From Bosea sp. ANAM02 (GTDB lineage: Bacteria > Pseudomonadota > Alphaproteobacteria > Rhizobiales > Beijerinckiaceae), in the NCBI RefSeq assembly GCF_011764485.1, contig NZ_AP022848.1, forward strand, positions 2,880,001 through 2,944,000: a stretch of 64,000 nucleotides of DNA. The letters are read 5' to 3'. Of the stretch, positions 33,834 through 43,580 are shown piece by piece. Every line of letters begins with the position of its first letter. The first letter of the stretch is position 1. Position numbers and translations under genes: made by a program. Below the pieces are notes generated by a model. That model searched no databases, was not told where the DNA came from, and saw only the letters and a list, made by a program, of their open reading frames with translations.

Positions 33834-35747
33834 ATGATGATGCAGGGCATCCGCAAGGCGGGTCAGGGTCTCTTCGGCAAGATCGTGATCGCCATCATGT
33901 TCAGCTTCCTCATCATCTCCTTCGCGATCTGGGGCGTGGGCGACATCTTCCGCGGCTATGGCCGCAACGAGGTGGCCAAGGTCGGCAAGACCGAGATCGG
34001 CCTCGAGCAGATGCGCAATGCCTATCAGAACGAGATCCAGAATCTGATCCGCCAGCAGCGCCGGCAGATCTCGCCCGAGATGGCGCGCGCGCTCGGCCTC
34101 GACCGTCAGGTGCTGTCGCGCCTGCTCACCGAGGCGACGCTTGACCAGACGGCGCAGGGCATGCGGCTTGCGGTGTCGGACGAGACCATCCGCAACCTGA
34201 TCTTCGACGATCAGGTCTTCCGCGACGCCTCCGGCCAGTTCTCGGCCGCCCGCTTCAACGAACTCCTGCGCTCGAACGGCTACAGCGAGCAGAGCTATGT
34301 CGCGCTGCAGCGCTCGACGATCCTGCGCCAGCAGCTCTCCGAGATGGTCGTCGGCGGCCTTTCCGCTCCGCTCGCCCTGCAGGAGGTCGGCAACCGCCTG
34401 CGCAACGAGAAGCGCTCGATCACCTTCGCCCGGATGCCGGCGAGCGGCGCCGGCGAGATCGCGGCGCCGACCGAAGACCAGCTCAAGGCCTTCTTCAACG
34501 ATCGCAAGATCGCTTTCCGCGCCCCGGAATTCCGGACGGCCGCCATTCTCTCGGTCACGGCCGAGACGCTGGCCGACCCTGCCAAGGTCACGGACGAGGA
34601 GGCCAAGGCGCGCTACGAGGCGACCAAGGCCCAGCGCTTCACCGCCGCCGAGATGCGCACCGTCCAGCAGATCCCGTTCCCGAACGCCGAGGAGGCGCAG
34701 GCCGCCAAGGCCAAGATCGACGGCGGCGAGACCTTCGACGAGATCGCGACCGAGCGGAACGTCGCTTTCAAGGACCTGACGCTCGGCACCTTCACCCGCG
34801 AGCAGATGATCGACCCCGCCGTGCGCGATGCCGCCTTCGCACTGGAGGAAGGCGTCGTCAGCGCCCCGGTCACCGGTGCCTTCGGCACGGTGCTGCTGCG
34901 TGTCACCAAGGTCGACGGCGCCCATGTGCGCCCGTTCGAGGAGGTGGCCGCCGAGGTGAAGCAGGAGCTGGCGACGAGCCGCGCCGCCAGCCAGGTCACC
35001 GAGCTCCACGACAAGATCGAGGACCAGCGCGCTTCGGCCCGCCCGCTCGCCGAGATCGCCAAGGAGCTCAATCTGACGCTGCGCACCGCCGGCCCGATGA
35101 GCGCGAGCCTTGCACGTCCTGACGGCTCGAAGGAGGAGGCGCTGCCCGGTGGCGATTCGACGCTGCAGGCGATCTTCCGCTCCGATATCGGCGTCGACAA
35201 CGAGGCGATCCGCCTGCCCCGCAACACCGGCTATGTCTGGTTCGACGTCACCAAGATCGATCCGGCGCGCGAGCGCGGCTTCGACGAGGTCAAGGCCGAG
35301 GTCGAGAAGCAGTGGCGTGCCGACGAGACCGCGACAAAGCTCTCGGACAAGGCGCGCGGGCTGATCGAGCGCCTCGACAAGGGCGAGAGCTTCGACGCGG
35401 TCGCGGCCTCGGCCGGACTGACCATCGAGACCGCCGCCGATCTCGGCCGGCAGGACCAGCGCCCGGAGCTGCCGGGCACGGTCGTGGCCCAGGCTTTCGG
35501 CATCGCCGCGGGCAAGAGCGGTTCCGCCGCCACCCCCGATGGCGGGCGCATCCTGTTCAAGGTCGAAACGGCGACCGTCGCCCCTTACGTCCGCACGACG
35601 CAGGAGGCCGGCAATTTCGAGCGCCTGCTCTCGACCAGCGTGAGCGAGGACATCATGCTGCAATATGTCGCCAAGCGGCAGGCCGAGCTCGGCGTCAGCA
35701 TCAACGAGGCCGCCTTCCGCAATGCGACGGGCGGGGCGCAGAATTGA
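33834..35747 (+). CDS. ppiD: Periplasmic folding chaperone PpiD (SurA N-domain, parvulin-like)
   Basis: The 637-residue inner-membrane-anchored periplasmic chaperone assists newly exported proteins at the Sec translocon. The single anchor is residues ~16-38 (KIVIAIMFSFLIISFAIWGVGDIF). A SurA-like helical N-domain, a parvulin-type domain (about 255-365) and a SurA-like C-terminal portion follow. Family members may lack isomerase activity. It is divergent from tpiA and two nt upstream of trpE, so trpE translation is probably coupled to it. Confidence 0.93.
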   Translation: MMMQGIRKAGQGLFGKIVIAIMFSFLIISFAIWGVGDIFRGYGRNEVAKVGKTEIGLEQMRNAYQNEIQNLIRQQRRQISPEMARALGLDRQVLSRLLTEATLDQTAQGMRLAVSDETIRNLIFDDQVFRDASGQFSAARFNELLRSNGYSEQSYVALQRSTILRQQLSEMVVGGLSAPLALQEVGNRLRNEKRSITFARMPASGAGEIAAPTEDQLKAFFNDRKIAFRAPEFRTAAILSVTAETLADPAKVTDEEAKARYEATKAQRFTAAEMRTVQQIPFPNAEEAQAAKAKIDGGETFDEIATERNVAFKDLTLGTFTREQMIDPAVRDAAFALEEGVVSAPVTGAFGTVLLRVTKVDGAHVRPFEEVAAEVKQELATSRAASQVTELHDKIEDQRASARPLAEIAKELNLTLRTAGPMSASLARPDGSKEEALPGGDSTLQAIFRSDIGVDNEAIRLPRNTGYVWFDVTKIDPARERGFDEVKAEVEKQWRADETATKLSDKARGLIERLDKGESFDAVAASAGLTIETAADLGRQDQRPELPGTVVAQAFGIAAGKSGSAATPDGGRILFKVETATVAPYVRTTQEAGNFERLLSTSVSEDIMLQYVAKRQAELGVSINEAAFRNATGGAQN

Positions 35748-35749
35748 CG

Positions 35750-37264
35750 ATGCAGCCGCTTCAGGAGTTCGAGCGCTTCGCGCAGACCTACGAAACCGGC
35801 GCGCCGCAATTGTTGCGGCAGGTGCTGGTCGGCGATTGCGAAACCCCGGTCGCCGCCTTCCTGAAGCTGCGCCATGCCACGACCGGCCCGGCCTTCCTGC
35901 TCGAATCGGTCGAGGGCGGTGCCGTGCGCGGCCGCTATTCGATGATCGGGCTGGAGCCGGACCTGATCTGGCGCTGCCATCACGGGCAGGCCTCGCTCTG
36001 CCGCACGGCTTTGGGCGAGAGCTTCCTCGACGATCCGCGCCCGGCCTTCGAGAGCCTGCGCGCCCTGCTGGAAGAGAGCGCCATCCCGGAAGCGGAAGGC
36101 CTGCCGCCGATGGCGTCCGGCGTCTTCGGCTATCTCGGCTACGACATGGTGCGCCTGATGGAGCGCCTGCCCGAGCCGAAGGAGACCGGTACCGGCGTGC
36201 CTGACGCGATCCTGACGCGGCCGACGCTGATGGTGGTGTTCGACGCGGTGCGCGACGAGATCCATGTCGTGACGCCGGTGCGGCATATGCCAGGCGTCGG
36301 GGCGCGCCATGCCTATGAGCGGGCGCAGGAGCGGCTGGAGGCGGTCGTTCGGGCCCTGGAAGGCGCCCTCCCCTTAGAGGCGGAGATCGACATGGCCAAC
36401 CTGCCGGTCCCGGCGACCACCTCGAACACCAGCGAGGCCGACTATCTGGAGATGGTCGACAAGGCGAAGGAGTACATCCGCGCCGGCGACATCTTCCAGG
36501 TCGTGCTGTCGCAGCGCTTCGAGGCGCCCTTCGCGCTGCCGCCCTTCGCGCTCTACCGGGCGCTGCGGCGGGTCAATCCGGCGCCCTTCCTGTGCTATCT
36601 CGATTTCGGCGATTTCCAGATCGTCTGCTCGAGCCCGGAGATCCTGGTCCGCCTGCGCGACGACACCGTCACGATCCGGCCGATCGCGGGGACGCGCCGG
36701 CGCGGCGCGACCGAGGCCGAGGACAACGCCTTGGCGGCGGAATTGCTCGCCGATCCGAAGGAGCGCGCCGAGCACCTGATGCTGCTCGATCTCGGCCGCA
36801 ACGATGTCGGCCGCGTCGCCGAGATCGGCACGGTGAAGGTCACCGATTCCTTCTTCATCGAGCGCTACAGCCAGGTCATGCACATCGTCTCGAATGTCGA
36901 GGGCAGGATCGACCCGAAGCATGATTCGCTCGGTGCCCTGATCGCCGGCTTCCCGGCCGGGACGGTCTCGGGCGCACCGAAGGTCCGGGCGATGGAGATC
37001 ATCGACGAGCTGGAGCGCGATGCGCGCGGCGCCTATGCCGGCTGCATCGGCTATTTCGGCGCCAACGGTGAGATGGATACCTGCATCGTGCTGCGCACGG
37101 CCGTGGTCAAGGACGGGCGCATGCATGTCCAGGCCGGCGCCGGCATCGTCTACGACTCGAACCCGGCCTCCGAGCAGGAGGAGTGCATCAACAAGGCCAA
37201 GGCCCTGTTCCGCGCTGCCGAGGAAGCGATCCGCTTCGCCGCCCGCGGCGGGCGCGGGCAGTAG
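35750..37264 (+). CDS. trpE: Anthranilate synthase component I
   Basis: The 504-residue chorismate-utilising enzyme starts tryptophan synthesis. The tryptophan feedback site LLES is present near the N-terminus (AFLLESVEGG), and the catalytic domain has PIAGTRRRGAT, LMLLDLGRNDVGRVA and AGAGIVYDSNPASEQEEC. It is a stand-alone TrpE rather than the TrpE-TrpG fusion common in some rhizobia, and no trpG, trpD or trpC follows. The ATG is two nt after the ppiD stop, so no leader-peptide attenuator can precede it here. Confidence 0.97.
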   Translation: MQPLQEFERFAQTYETGAPQLLRQVLVGDCETPVAAFLKLRHATTGPAFLLESVEGGAVRGRYSMIGLEPDLIWRCHHGQASLCRTALGESFLDDPRPAFESLRALLEESAIPEAEGLPPMASGVFGYLGYDMVRLMERLPEPKETGTGVPDAILTRPTLMVVFDAVRDEIHVVTPVRHMPGVGARHAYERAQERLEAVVRALEGALPLEAEIDMANLPVPATTSNTSEADYLEMVDKAKEYIRAGDIFQVVLSQRFEAPFALPPFALYRALRRVNPAPFLCYLDFGDFQIVCSSPEILVRLRDDTVTIRPIAGTRRRGATEAEDNALAAELLADPKERAEHLMLLDLGRNDVGRVAEIGTVKVTDSFFIERYSQVMHIVSNVEGRIDPKHDSLGALIAGFPAGTVSGAPKVRAMEIIDELERDARGAYAGCIGYFGANGEMDTCIVLRTAVVKDGRMHVQAGAGIVYDSNPASEQEECINKAKALFRAAEEAIRFAARGGRGQ

Positions 37265-37290
37265 GCGCCTGTCCGAAACCTATCCCCGTG

Positions 37291-37411
37291 AGCCCTCATC
37301 CTGAGGAGCCATTCCCTTGGGAATGGCGTCTCGAAGGATGGTCCAGGAGGCTCTCAAACCATCTGGAACATCATTTGAGACAGCCCTTCGGGCTTCCTCA
37401 GGATGAGGGCT
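37291..37411. repeat. Intergenic repeat, family B (121 bp, copy 1)
   Basis: Ends AGCCCTCATCCTGAGGA and TCCTCAGGATGAGGGCT are perfect inverted repeats. Inside are GTCTCGAAGGATG and a weaker inverted counterpart (CATCATTTGAGAC). It lies 27 nt after trpE, between convergent genes. Related copies are at 60306-60424 and 63069-63189, with a deleted form at 42768-42802. Confidence 0.88.
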
Positions 37412-37464
37412 GAAATTTCTAAACGAGCTCCGGGTACTCTCCGTCATTGCCCCCCGAAACGCAA

Positions 37465-37500
37465 AACGCCCCGCCGGATCGGCGGGGCGTTTCTGTTTCG
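37465..37500. terminator. Bidirectional rho-independent terminator
   Basis: An 11-bp stem AACGCCCCGCC (37465-37475) and GGCGGGGCGTT (37481-37491) with loop GGATC. TTTCTGTTT follows on the plus strand and TTTTGCG on the minus strand. It can end transcription from trpE and from the convergent YqhA-like gene, whose stop is 10 nt away. Confidence 0.85.
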
Positions 37501-37509
37501 ACGCGCGCC

Positions 37510-38085
37510 TCAATGCCCCTTGCCGGGCGAGGCCGTCATCTTGTCGACCCAGGCGATGCCGATCGCGGAAATGATGAAGACGACATGAATCAGCGTCTGC
37601 AGCAGCACGCCCGCTTCGGTATAGCTCGCCGTCTTGCCGACGATGCCGATATTGCCGGCCTCGATGAAGGTCCTGAGCAGATGGATCGACGAGATGCCGA
37701 TGATCGCCATGGCGAGCTTGATCTTGAGGATGCTCGCATTGACGTGGCTCAGCCATTCCGGCTGGTCGGGATGCCCCTGCAGCCGCAGGCGCGAAACGAA
37801 GGTCTCGTAGCCGCCGACGATCACCATGATCAGCAGGTTCGAGATCATCACCACGTCGATCAGCCCGAGCACGACCAGCATGATCTGCTGCTCGCTGAAG
37901 TCGAAGGCATGGGTGACGAGATGCCAGAGCTCCTTGAGGAACAGAAAGACGTAGACGCACTGCGCCACGATGAGGCCGATATAGAGCGGGAGTTGCAGCC
38001 AGCGGGAGCTGAAGATCAGGGCCGGCAGCGGCTTCAGGGGGCCGAGCGCGGCAGGCTGGGCGGACGGGTCGCGCGGTTGCGCCAT
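37510..38085 (-). CDS. YqhA-like membrane protein (UPF0114/TIGR00645 family)
   Basis: The 191-residue protein has four hydrophobic spans: LPLYIGLIVAQCVYVFLFL, QIMLVVLGLIDVVMISNLLIMVIVGGYE, ILKIKLAMAIIGISSIHLL and LLQTLIHVVFIISAIGIAWVD. The sequence YETFVSRL and the SSIHLL segment are typical. The function is unknown; it resides in the inner membrane. The ATG at 38085 is chosen over 38109. It is divergent from the BA14K gene. Confidence 0.9.
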   Translation of the reverse strand: MAQPRDPSAQPAALGPLKPLPALIFSSRWLQLPLYIGLIVAQCVYVFLFLKELWHLVTHAFDFSEQQIMLVVLGLIDVVMISNLLIMVIVGGYETFVSRLRLQGHPDQPEWLSHVNASILKIKLAMAIIGISSIHLLRTFIEAGNIGIVGKTASYTEAGVLLQTLIHVVFIISAIGIAWVDKMTASPGKGH

Positions 38086-38317
38086 GGTCGGTCTCGATCC
38101 TTCGATCACATTGGGTGCAGCGCTAAATGGCGAGGAAACCCGGCCCGCGCAAGCGGCTCGACCGTGCTTTCGGCGGCAAAAGCGACGGGAGCGTGACGAC
38201 CCAATTATGCCCGGATTGACTGATAACTTCCCCTCTGGTCACCGGACCGCTACATTCAAATCCAAACGGGGGAACATGCGGAGTTCCGCTCGCCTGGTAC
38301 CGCAGAGGAGTTTCGTC

Positions 38318-38776
38318 ATGATCAGGACGCTCGCCGTCGCAGCAGCCCTTGCCGGCAGCACTTTCCTCGCCCTTCCCGCTTCGGCCGGCGCGCTTGCGCC
38401 CGCCACCGCCGCCGTCACCGCCGCGCAGGCAGGCGGAGACCTGGTCCAGACCGTGCAGTGGCGCCGTTACGGCTACGGCCCGCGCTATTACGGCTATCGC
38501 CGCGGCCCGGCGATCGGCGCCGGCATCGCGGCCGGCGTCATTGGCGGAGCTCTCGCAGCCGGCGCGCTGGCCGCCCCGCCGCCGGCCGTCTATTACGAGC
38601 CGGCCCCGGTCTATGTCGCGCCGCCGGTCGTCTATGCGCCGCCCGTGCCGCGCGCCTATGGCTACAGCATCGAGGATACCGACGCGGTTGCCTACTGCTC
38701 GCGCCGCTTCAAGAGCTACAACCCCGAAACCGGGACCTATATCGCCAAGGGCGGCATCGAGCGCGCCTGCCCCTGA
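38318..38776 (+). CDS. Secreted BA14K-like protein
   Basis: The 152-residue protein has a signal peptide (IRTLAVAAALAGSTFLALPASAGA), a Gly/Tyr/Arg-rich region (RYGYGPRYYGYRRGP), a possible second hydrophobic stretch (GAGIAAGVIGGALAAGALAA), a Pro/Val/Tyr linker, and a C-terminal BA14K-type motif: DAVAYCSRRFKSYNPETGTYIAKGG with two Cys. BA14K proteins are immunoreactive envelope proteins of rhizobia and Brucella, with lectin-like activity reported in the family. AGAGGAG precedes the ATG at 38318. A strong terminator follows, so it is monocistronic. Confidence 0.88.
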   Translation: MIRTLAVAAALAGSTFLALPASAGALAPATAAVTAAQAGGDLVQTVQWRRYGYGPRYYGYRRGPAIGAGIAAGVIGGALAAGALAAPPPAVYYEPAPVYVAPPVVYAPPVPRAYGYSIEDTDAVAYCSRRFKSYNPETGTYIAKGGIERACP

Positions 38777-38806
38777 CAGCAGGCGACAGCGCGATCGCAG
38801 ACAAGG

Positions 38807-38840
38807 ACTCCCCGCATCGCTGCGGGGAGTTTTTCGTTTC
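38807..38840 (+). terminator. Rho-independent terminator after the BA14K gene
   Basis: A 10-bp perfect stem ACTCCCCGCA/TGCGGGGAGT with a TCGC loop is followed by TTTTTCGTTT. It lies 30 nt after the stop at 38776 and before xthA. Confidence 0.92.
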
Positions 38841-38911
38841 GGCCGGAAACGGCTTGTCATCGCGGCGGCCGTCCCGCCTTATCCTGCCGGCAGCCTGAAT
38901 CGGAGCATCGC

Positions 38912-39691
38912 GTGCGGATCGCCACCTGGAACGTCAATTCGGTCAGGCAGCGCCTCGGCCATCTTCTCGACTTCCTGAAGGAGGCGGAGCCCGACGCGCT
39001 CTGCCTGCAGGAGATCAAGTGCATGGATGCCGATTTCCCGCGCGCCGAGATCGAGGCCGCCGGCTGGCAGGTCGAGACCCACGGGCAGAAGACCTTCAAC
39101 GGCGTCGCGATCCTGAGCCGCTCGCGATTGGAGGATGTCCGCCGCGGCCTGCCGGGCGACGATGGCGACGAGCAGGCCCGCTATCTCGAAGGCGTGCTGC
39201 CGCTGGGCGACGGCATGGTCCGTGTCGCCTCGATCTACCTGCCGAACGGCAACCCGCCCAATACCGAGAAATATCCCTACAAGCTCGGCTGGATGCATCG
39301 CCTGACGGCCCATGCCCGGATGCTGATGGAGCATGAGGAGCCGCTGGTGCTGGCCGGCGACTACAACGTGATCCCCGAGCCGCGCGACGCCCGCGATCCG
39401 GCCGCCTGGATCAGCGACGCGCTCTTCCTGCCGCAGACGCGCGCCGCCTTCCGAGGGCTGACGAATCTCGGCCTGACCGAGGCGCTGCGCAGCTCGACCG
39501 ATGCCTCGGGTCTCTACACCTTCTGGGACTACCAGGCCGGCGCCTGGCAGCGGAACAACGGTATCCGCATCGACCACCTGCTGCTCTCGCCGCAAGCGGC
39601 GGACCGGCTCTCGGGCGTCAAGATCGCCAAGCATGTGCGCGGTTGGGACAAGCCCTCGGACCATGTCCCGGTGATGATCGACCTGCACTGA
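38912..39691 (+). CDS. xthA: Exodeoxyribonuclease III
   Basis: This base-excision-repair AP endonuclease and 3'-exonuclease has 259 residues. The start is GTG at 38912 (CGGAG upstream), giving RIATWNVNSVRQRL. The EEP-fold catalytic residues appear in LCLQEIKC (metal Glu), LAGDYNVIPEPRD (Asp/Asn) and the terminal KPSDHVPVMID (catalytic His). The Tyr of VRVASIYLPNGNPP is also conserved. It is bounded by a terminator upstream and a repeat downstream. Confidence 0.96.
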   Translation: MRIATWNVNSVRQRLGHLLDFLKEAEPDALCLQEIKCMDADFPRAEIEAAGWQVETHGQKTFNGVAILSRSRLEDVRRGLPGDDGDEQARYLEGVLPLGDGMVRVASIYLPNGNPPNTEKYPYKLGWMHRLTAHARMLMEHEEPLVLAGDYNVIPEPRDARDPAAWISDALFLPQTRAAFRGLTNLGLTEALRSSTDASGLYTFWDYQAGAWQRNNGIRIDHLLLSPQAADRLSGVKIAKHVRGWDKPSDHVPVMIDLH

Positions 39692-39704
39692 GGGACTGGA
39701 AACC

Positions 39705-39785
39705 GTCATGCTCGGGCTTAACCCGAGCATCTCGGAAACCCACGCGCTCTTGCCATGAGATATTCGGGTCAAACCCGAGAATGAC
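39705..39785. repeat. Intergenic repeat, family A related (81 bp)
   Basis: Left hairpin GTCATGCTCGGGCTTAACCCGAGCAT and right hairpin ATTCGGGTCAAACCCGAGAATGAC. It lies between convergent xthA and the Sel1 gene, 6 nt before the latter's stop. Confidence 0.8.
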
Positions 39786-39791
39786 GGCGCC

Positions 39792-40739
39792 TCAGTTCTG
39801 CGGCACGCCGTTGCGCGAACTCACCAGATGCTGGCGCTCGATCAGGGCCAGCGCCGCCGAACGGTCATTGGCCGAAGCAGCCGCGAAAGCCACGTCGTGC
39901 CGCTCGATGATCCAGGCTTCGCGGACGGGATCGGCGCCCTCGCGCGCCAGGGCGAGCCACATCAGGCCCAGTACCGGCTGGCGGGGCACACCATCGCCGC
40001 CCCGCAGCAGCATCTCGCCGAAGGCCGCGCGAGCAGGCGCGTGGCCCTTCTCCGCCGCGAGCTTCATCCAGCGCGCCGCCTGGCGCCGATCGCGATTGGC
40101 GCCCTGCCCGGTCATATAGAGGCGGGCGAGATTGTACTGCCCGTCGGGGTCGCCGAAATAGGATGCGGCGTAATGGAACATGTCGAAGGCCCGGTCGGGA
40201 TTGGGCTTCACATAGCTGCCCTTGATGCCGTCCGAAAAATAATTGCCGAGCGCGACGAAGGCGCTGCCGACGAGCCGGCCGTCGGCGGTGCCGGGAATCG
40301 CGTCCGCGTTCTCGTCCGCGATCTTCGAGAAATACTCGAAGGCCTTGAGATCATTGGCCGGGACGCCCTCGCCACCGGCATACATGCGGCCAAGCTTGTA
40401 CTGCGCCGTGAGATGGCCCTGCGAGGCCGCGTATTCGAGCGCGCGGACGGCGCCGAGCTTGTTGCCGGCGGTGGAGTCGCGCATCCAAGCCTTGAGCGCG
40501 TCGCGCGCGCTGGTGAAGGGCACGAGCGGCAGCGCCGTATGGGCGGTGGGGGTATCGGGAGCTGGAGCGATCGCCGCGGCGCCCGGTCCCGGGACGGAAT
40601 CGTCCGGCTCCGGCAGCGCGGCGCCCGGAATGGCGCGCGGCGGCAGCAGCTTGGTGCCTGACATATCCTGCGCCAGGACGGCCTGATGGCCGCCGAGCAA
40701 CAGGAACAGGCATGCTATGGTCGAGCTAGATATCCGCAT
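39792..40739 (-). CDS. Sel1-repeat (TPR-like) secreted protein
   Basis: The 315-residue protein has a signal peptide ([19 protein letters not shown]), a Pro/Ala-rich linker to about residue 75, and at least four Sel1-like repeats: [66 protein letters not shown] and [24 protein letters not shown]. Such solenoids mediate protein contacts, often in envelope stress or surface-polysaccharide control. The ATG at 40739 overlaps the ilvD stop by 14 nt, indicating translational coupling to an amino-acid biosynthesis gene. No functional link to ilvD is obvious. Confidence 0.87.
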   Translation of the reverse strand: MRISSSTIACLFLLLGGHQAVLAQDMSGTKLLPPRAIPGAALPEPDDSVPGPGAAAIAPAPDTPTAHTALPLVPFTSARDALKAWMRDSTAGNKLGAVRALEYAASQGHLTAQYKLGRMYAGGEGVPANDLKAFEYFSKIADENADAIPGTADGRLVGSAFVALGNYFSDGIKGSYVKPNPDRAFDMFHYAASYFGDPDGQYNLARLYMTGQGANRDRRQAARWMKLAAEKGHAPARAAFGEMLLRGGDGVPRQPVLGLMWLALAREGADPVREAWIIERHDVAFAAASANDRSAALALIERQHLVSSRNGVPQN

Positions 40740-42456
40740 AGCAATGGGTTTCGGCCGCCCCTCCTGGGTGGGTGACGGCGCCGCCTTTGGCGGAGCCGAC
40801 GGTCTGCGCGTATTTCCACAGCGCACCGGAATTGTAGTCGGTCTTGCGTGGTTTCCAGTCCTTACGACGCGCTTCAAGTTCGGCATCAGAAAGGCGGACT
40901 GCGAGCTTTCCTGTGATGGCGTCGAGTTCGATGATGTCGCCGTCGCGGATCAGGCCGATCGGGCCGCCGACGGCGGCCTCGGGCCCGACATGGCCGACGC
41001 AGAAGCCACGGGTGGCGCCCGAGAAGCGACCATCGGTGATGAGCGCCACCTTGTCGCCCATGCCCTGGCCGTAGAGCGCCGCGGTGGTCGCAAGCATCTC
41101 GCGCATGCCGGGGCCGCCCTTGGGGCCCTCGTAGCGGATGACGAGCACGTCGCCGACATTGTAGGTCCGGTTCTTGACCGCCTCGAAAGCGTCCTCCTCG
41201 CGATCGAAGCACCGGGCCGGCCCGGTGAAGACGAGCTGGTCCTCGGGCATGCCGGCGATCTTCACGATCGCGCCTTCAGGCGCGAGATTGCCCTGAAGGC
41301 CGACAACGCCGCCGGTGACCGTGATCGGCTTGTCGGCGCGGTAGACCACATCCTGCTGGTCGTTCCATTTCACCGAGGCCATGTTCTCGGAGATGGTACG
41401 GCCCGTGACGGTCATGCAGTCGCCGTGCAGGTAGCCGGCATCGAGCAGGCTCTTCATCACCAGCGGGATGCCGCCGACCTCGAACATGTCCTTGGCGACG
41501 TATTTCCCGCCCGGCTTCAGGTCGGCGATATAGGGCGTCTTCTTGAAGATCTCGGCGACCTCGAACAGGTCGAAATCGATGCCGCATTCATGCGCGATCG
41601 CCGGCAGGTGCAGCGCGCCATTGGTCGAGCCGCCGGTCGCGGCGACGACCATCGCGGCATTCTCCAGCGCCTTGCGGGTGACGATGTCGCGCGGGCGGAT
41701 GTTCCGGGCGATCAACTCCATCACCATCTCGCCGGCGGTGTAGCAGAAGGTGTCGCGGACATCGTAGGGCGCCGGCGCGCCGCAGCTATAGGGCAGCGCC
41801 AGGCCGATCGCCTCGGCGACCGTCGCCATGGTGTTGGCGGTGAACTGGGCACCGCAGGAGCCGGAGGACGGACAGGCGACCTCCTCGAGCTCCTTCAGGT
41901 CCTCGTCCGACATGGCGCCGACCGAATGCTTGCCGACGGCCTCGAACACGTCCTGGACGGTGACCGGACGGCCCTTGAAATTGCCGGGCAGGATCGAGCC
42001 GCCATAGATGAAGATCGACGGCACGTTGAGGCGCACCATCGCCATCATCATGCCGGGCAGAGACTTGTCGCAGCCGGCGAGGCCGACCAGCGCATCGTAG
42101 CAATGGCCGCGCATGGTGAGCTCGACCGAGTCGGCGATGACCTCGCGCGAGGCGAGCGACGACTTCATGCCCTGGTGGCCCATGGCGATGCCGTCGGTGA
42201 CGGTGATGGTGCAGAACTCGCGCGGCGTGCCGCTGGCGGAGGCGACGCCCTTCTTCACGGCCTGGGCCTGGCGCATCAGCGAGATGTTGCAGGGGGCGGC
42301 CTCGTTCCAGCAGGAAGCGACGCCGACGAAGGGCTGCGCGATCTGCTTCGCGGTCATGCCCATCGCGTAATAATAGGAGCGGTGCGGGGCCTTGGCCGGG
42401 CCGACGCTTACATGGCGGCTCGGCAGCCTCGACTTGTCGTACACACGCCCGTCCAT
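40726..42456 (-). CDS. ilvD: Dihydroxy-acid dehydratase
   Basis: The 576-residue Fe-S dehydratase serves valine, leucine and isoleucine synthesis. Cluster ligands are in [15 protein letters not shown] and [15 protein letters not shown]. The family segments [30 protein letters not shown] are intact. An ATG at 42456 with AGGA nine nt upstream is preferred over a GTG at 42462. It differs from the shorter-spaced EDD group by typical IlvD motifs. It is followed by the overlapping Sel1 gene. Confidence 0.96.
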   Translation of the reverse strand: MDGRVYDKSRLPSRHVSVGPAKAPHRSYYYAMGMTAKQIAQPFVGVASCWNEAAPCNISLMRQAQAVKKGVASASGTPREFCTITVTDGIAMGHQGMKSSLASREVIADSVELTMRGHCYDALVGLAGCDKSLPGMMMAMVRLNVPSIFIYGGSILPGNFKGRPVTVQDVFEAVGKHSVGAMSDEDLKELEEVACPSSGSCGAQFTANTMATVAEAIGLALPYSCGAPAPYDVRDTFCYTAGEMVMELIARNIRPRDIVTRKALENAAMVVAATGGSTNGALHLPAIAHECGIDFDLFEVAEIFKKTPYIADLKPGGKYVAKDMFEVGGIPLVMKSLLDAGYLHGDCMTVTGRTISENMASVKWNDQQDVVYRADKPITVTGGVVGLQGNLAPEGAIVKIAGMPEDQLVFTGPARCFDREEDAFEAVKNRTYNVGDVLVIRYEGPKGGPGMREMLATTAALYGQGMGDKVALITDGRFSGATRGFCVGHVGPEAAVGGPIGLIRDGDIIELDAITGKLAVRLSDAELEARRKDWKPRKTDYNSGALWKYAQTVGSAKGGAVTHPGGAAETHCYADI

Positions 42457-42462
42457 CGCCAC

Positions 42463-42823
42463 TCGTCCTGTCCCCCGATCAGCACGGCGCGAAGATGTGC
42501 CACGCCCTGCCTGCCGGGAGCAATCGTGCCCCTGGCGACCTGAAAAACATCCGGAACCTCTGCCGGCTCCGCGCGTTCTACCCGATTTCGATATATCTCA
42601 GGCACTTAACGCAGGGTTTTGCTGGGCTTCGTTTGTGGCGGCTTCTTGGCGATCGTGGCGCCCGGGATGATGCCAGGCACCGTTCCCGCCGGAGTGTTGC
42701 GCCGATGTCACAAAGTTTCAGGCAGCGGAATGACGTAACGTCGGCGAACAGCCGATTTGGGTATGCGAGCCTCATCCTGAGGAGCCGCGAAGGATGAGGG
42801 CTGAGGACGATCGAGATGGCTGT
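42463..42823. other. 361-nt gene-free interval upstream of ilvD
   Basis: This stretch lies between ilvD and the YqaA-like gene on the same strand. Apart from the deleted family B repeat at 42768-42802 I see no credible gene. No leader peptide rich in Ile, Leu or Val codons was found upstream of ilvD, so classical branched-chain attenuation is not evident. Confidence 0.6.
42768..42802. repeat. Family B repeat, internally deleted (35 bp)
   Basis: The sequence has a left end like AGCCTCATCCTGAGGAGCCG joined directly to the right end AAGGATGAGGGCT, so almost all of the ~120-bp centre is missing. It shows that family B can decay or recombine between its inverted ends. It lies 22 nt from the YqaA-like stop. 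Confidence 0.75.
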
Positions 42824-43405
42824 CTACAGCACCAGCGGCAGCACGAAGAAGCCGCCGACGATGACCACGACGAGGGCGAGCGCGGTCATCGGCAGGTGCT
42901 TCTCGATGAAGATGCGGATGTCGTCGCCGTAGAAGCGCAGGGCCACCGCGATCATCAGGAAGAAGCTGGCGCGCGAGACGACCATGCCGATGGTGAACTT
43001 CCACAGATCGAAATGCAGGAAGCCGGACATGATCGTGACGATCTTGAACGGGATCGGCGTCAGGCCCTTGGTGACGAGCACCCAGAACCAGTAATCCTGC
43101 GAGGTCGCGATCAGGCTCGCAGCCTTGTCCTGCAGCCCGTAGATGCCGATCAGCCAGGCGCCCACGGATTCATAGAGCAGCGCGCCGATGGCATAGCCGA
43201 GATAACCGCCGAGCACGGCGCCCAGCGAACAGATGCCGGCGTAGAACCAGGCCCGGTCCGGCCGGGCTATGCACATCGGGATCAGCAGCGGAATCGGCGG
43301 CAGCGGGCTGAACGAGCTTTCGATGAAGGTAATGCCGAAGAGCAGCCATGGGGCGGCAGGATGGGAGGCGTATGAAACGCACCAGTCATAGGCTCGCTTG
43401 AGCAT
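42824..43405 (-). CDS. YqaA-like/VTT-domain (SNARE-associated, DedA-related) membrane protein
   Basis: The 193-residue inner-membrane protein has about five hydrophobic segments. The VTT-type features are an N-terminal re-entrant region (LLFGITFIESSFSPLPPIPLLIPM), the LGAVLGGYLGYAIGALLYESVG Gly-rich helix, and TKGLTPIPFKIVTIMSGFLHFDLWKF with the conserved Pro-rich turn. DedA-type proteins act in lipid carrier recycling and membrane homeostasis; the YqaA branch is uncharacterised. The ATG at 43405 is chosen over 43441. Confidence 0.88.
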   Translation of the reverse strand: MLKRAYDWCVSYASHPAAPWLLFGITFIESSFSPLPPIPLLIPMCIARPDRAWFYAGICSLGAVLGGYLGYAIGALLYESVGAWLIGIYGLQDKAASLIATSQDYWFWVLVTKGLTPIPFKIVTIMSGFLHFDLWKFTIGMVVSRASFFLMIAVALRFYGDDIRIFIEKHLPMTALALVVVIVGGFFVLPLVL

Positions 43406-43580
43406 GGGTTCTGAACAGCCGGTCCTTGTGCCGCCACGCATTCTGCATGACGGGTTTGCGTCGGGCGCATCTAAGCGGGGTCCGCGAAAGAATGCCAGTC
43501 CTCTCTTGGATCAGCGTCAATTTGACGACACCGGCGTGACCGGAATGCGATAGCCGTGATTGGAAACCAAACTTCGCCTC

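Noticed and set aside
42463..42760. Branched-chain attenuator before ilvD
   Set aside because: No leader peptide rich in Ile/Leu/Val codons and no paired terminator/antiterminator stems were found.
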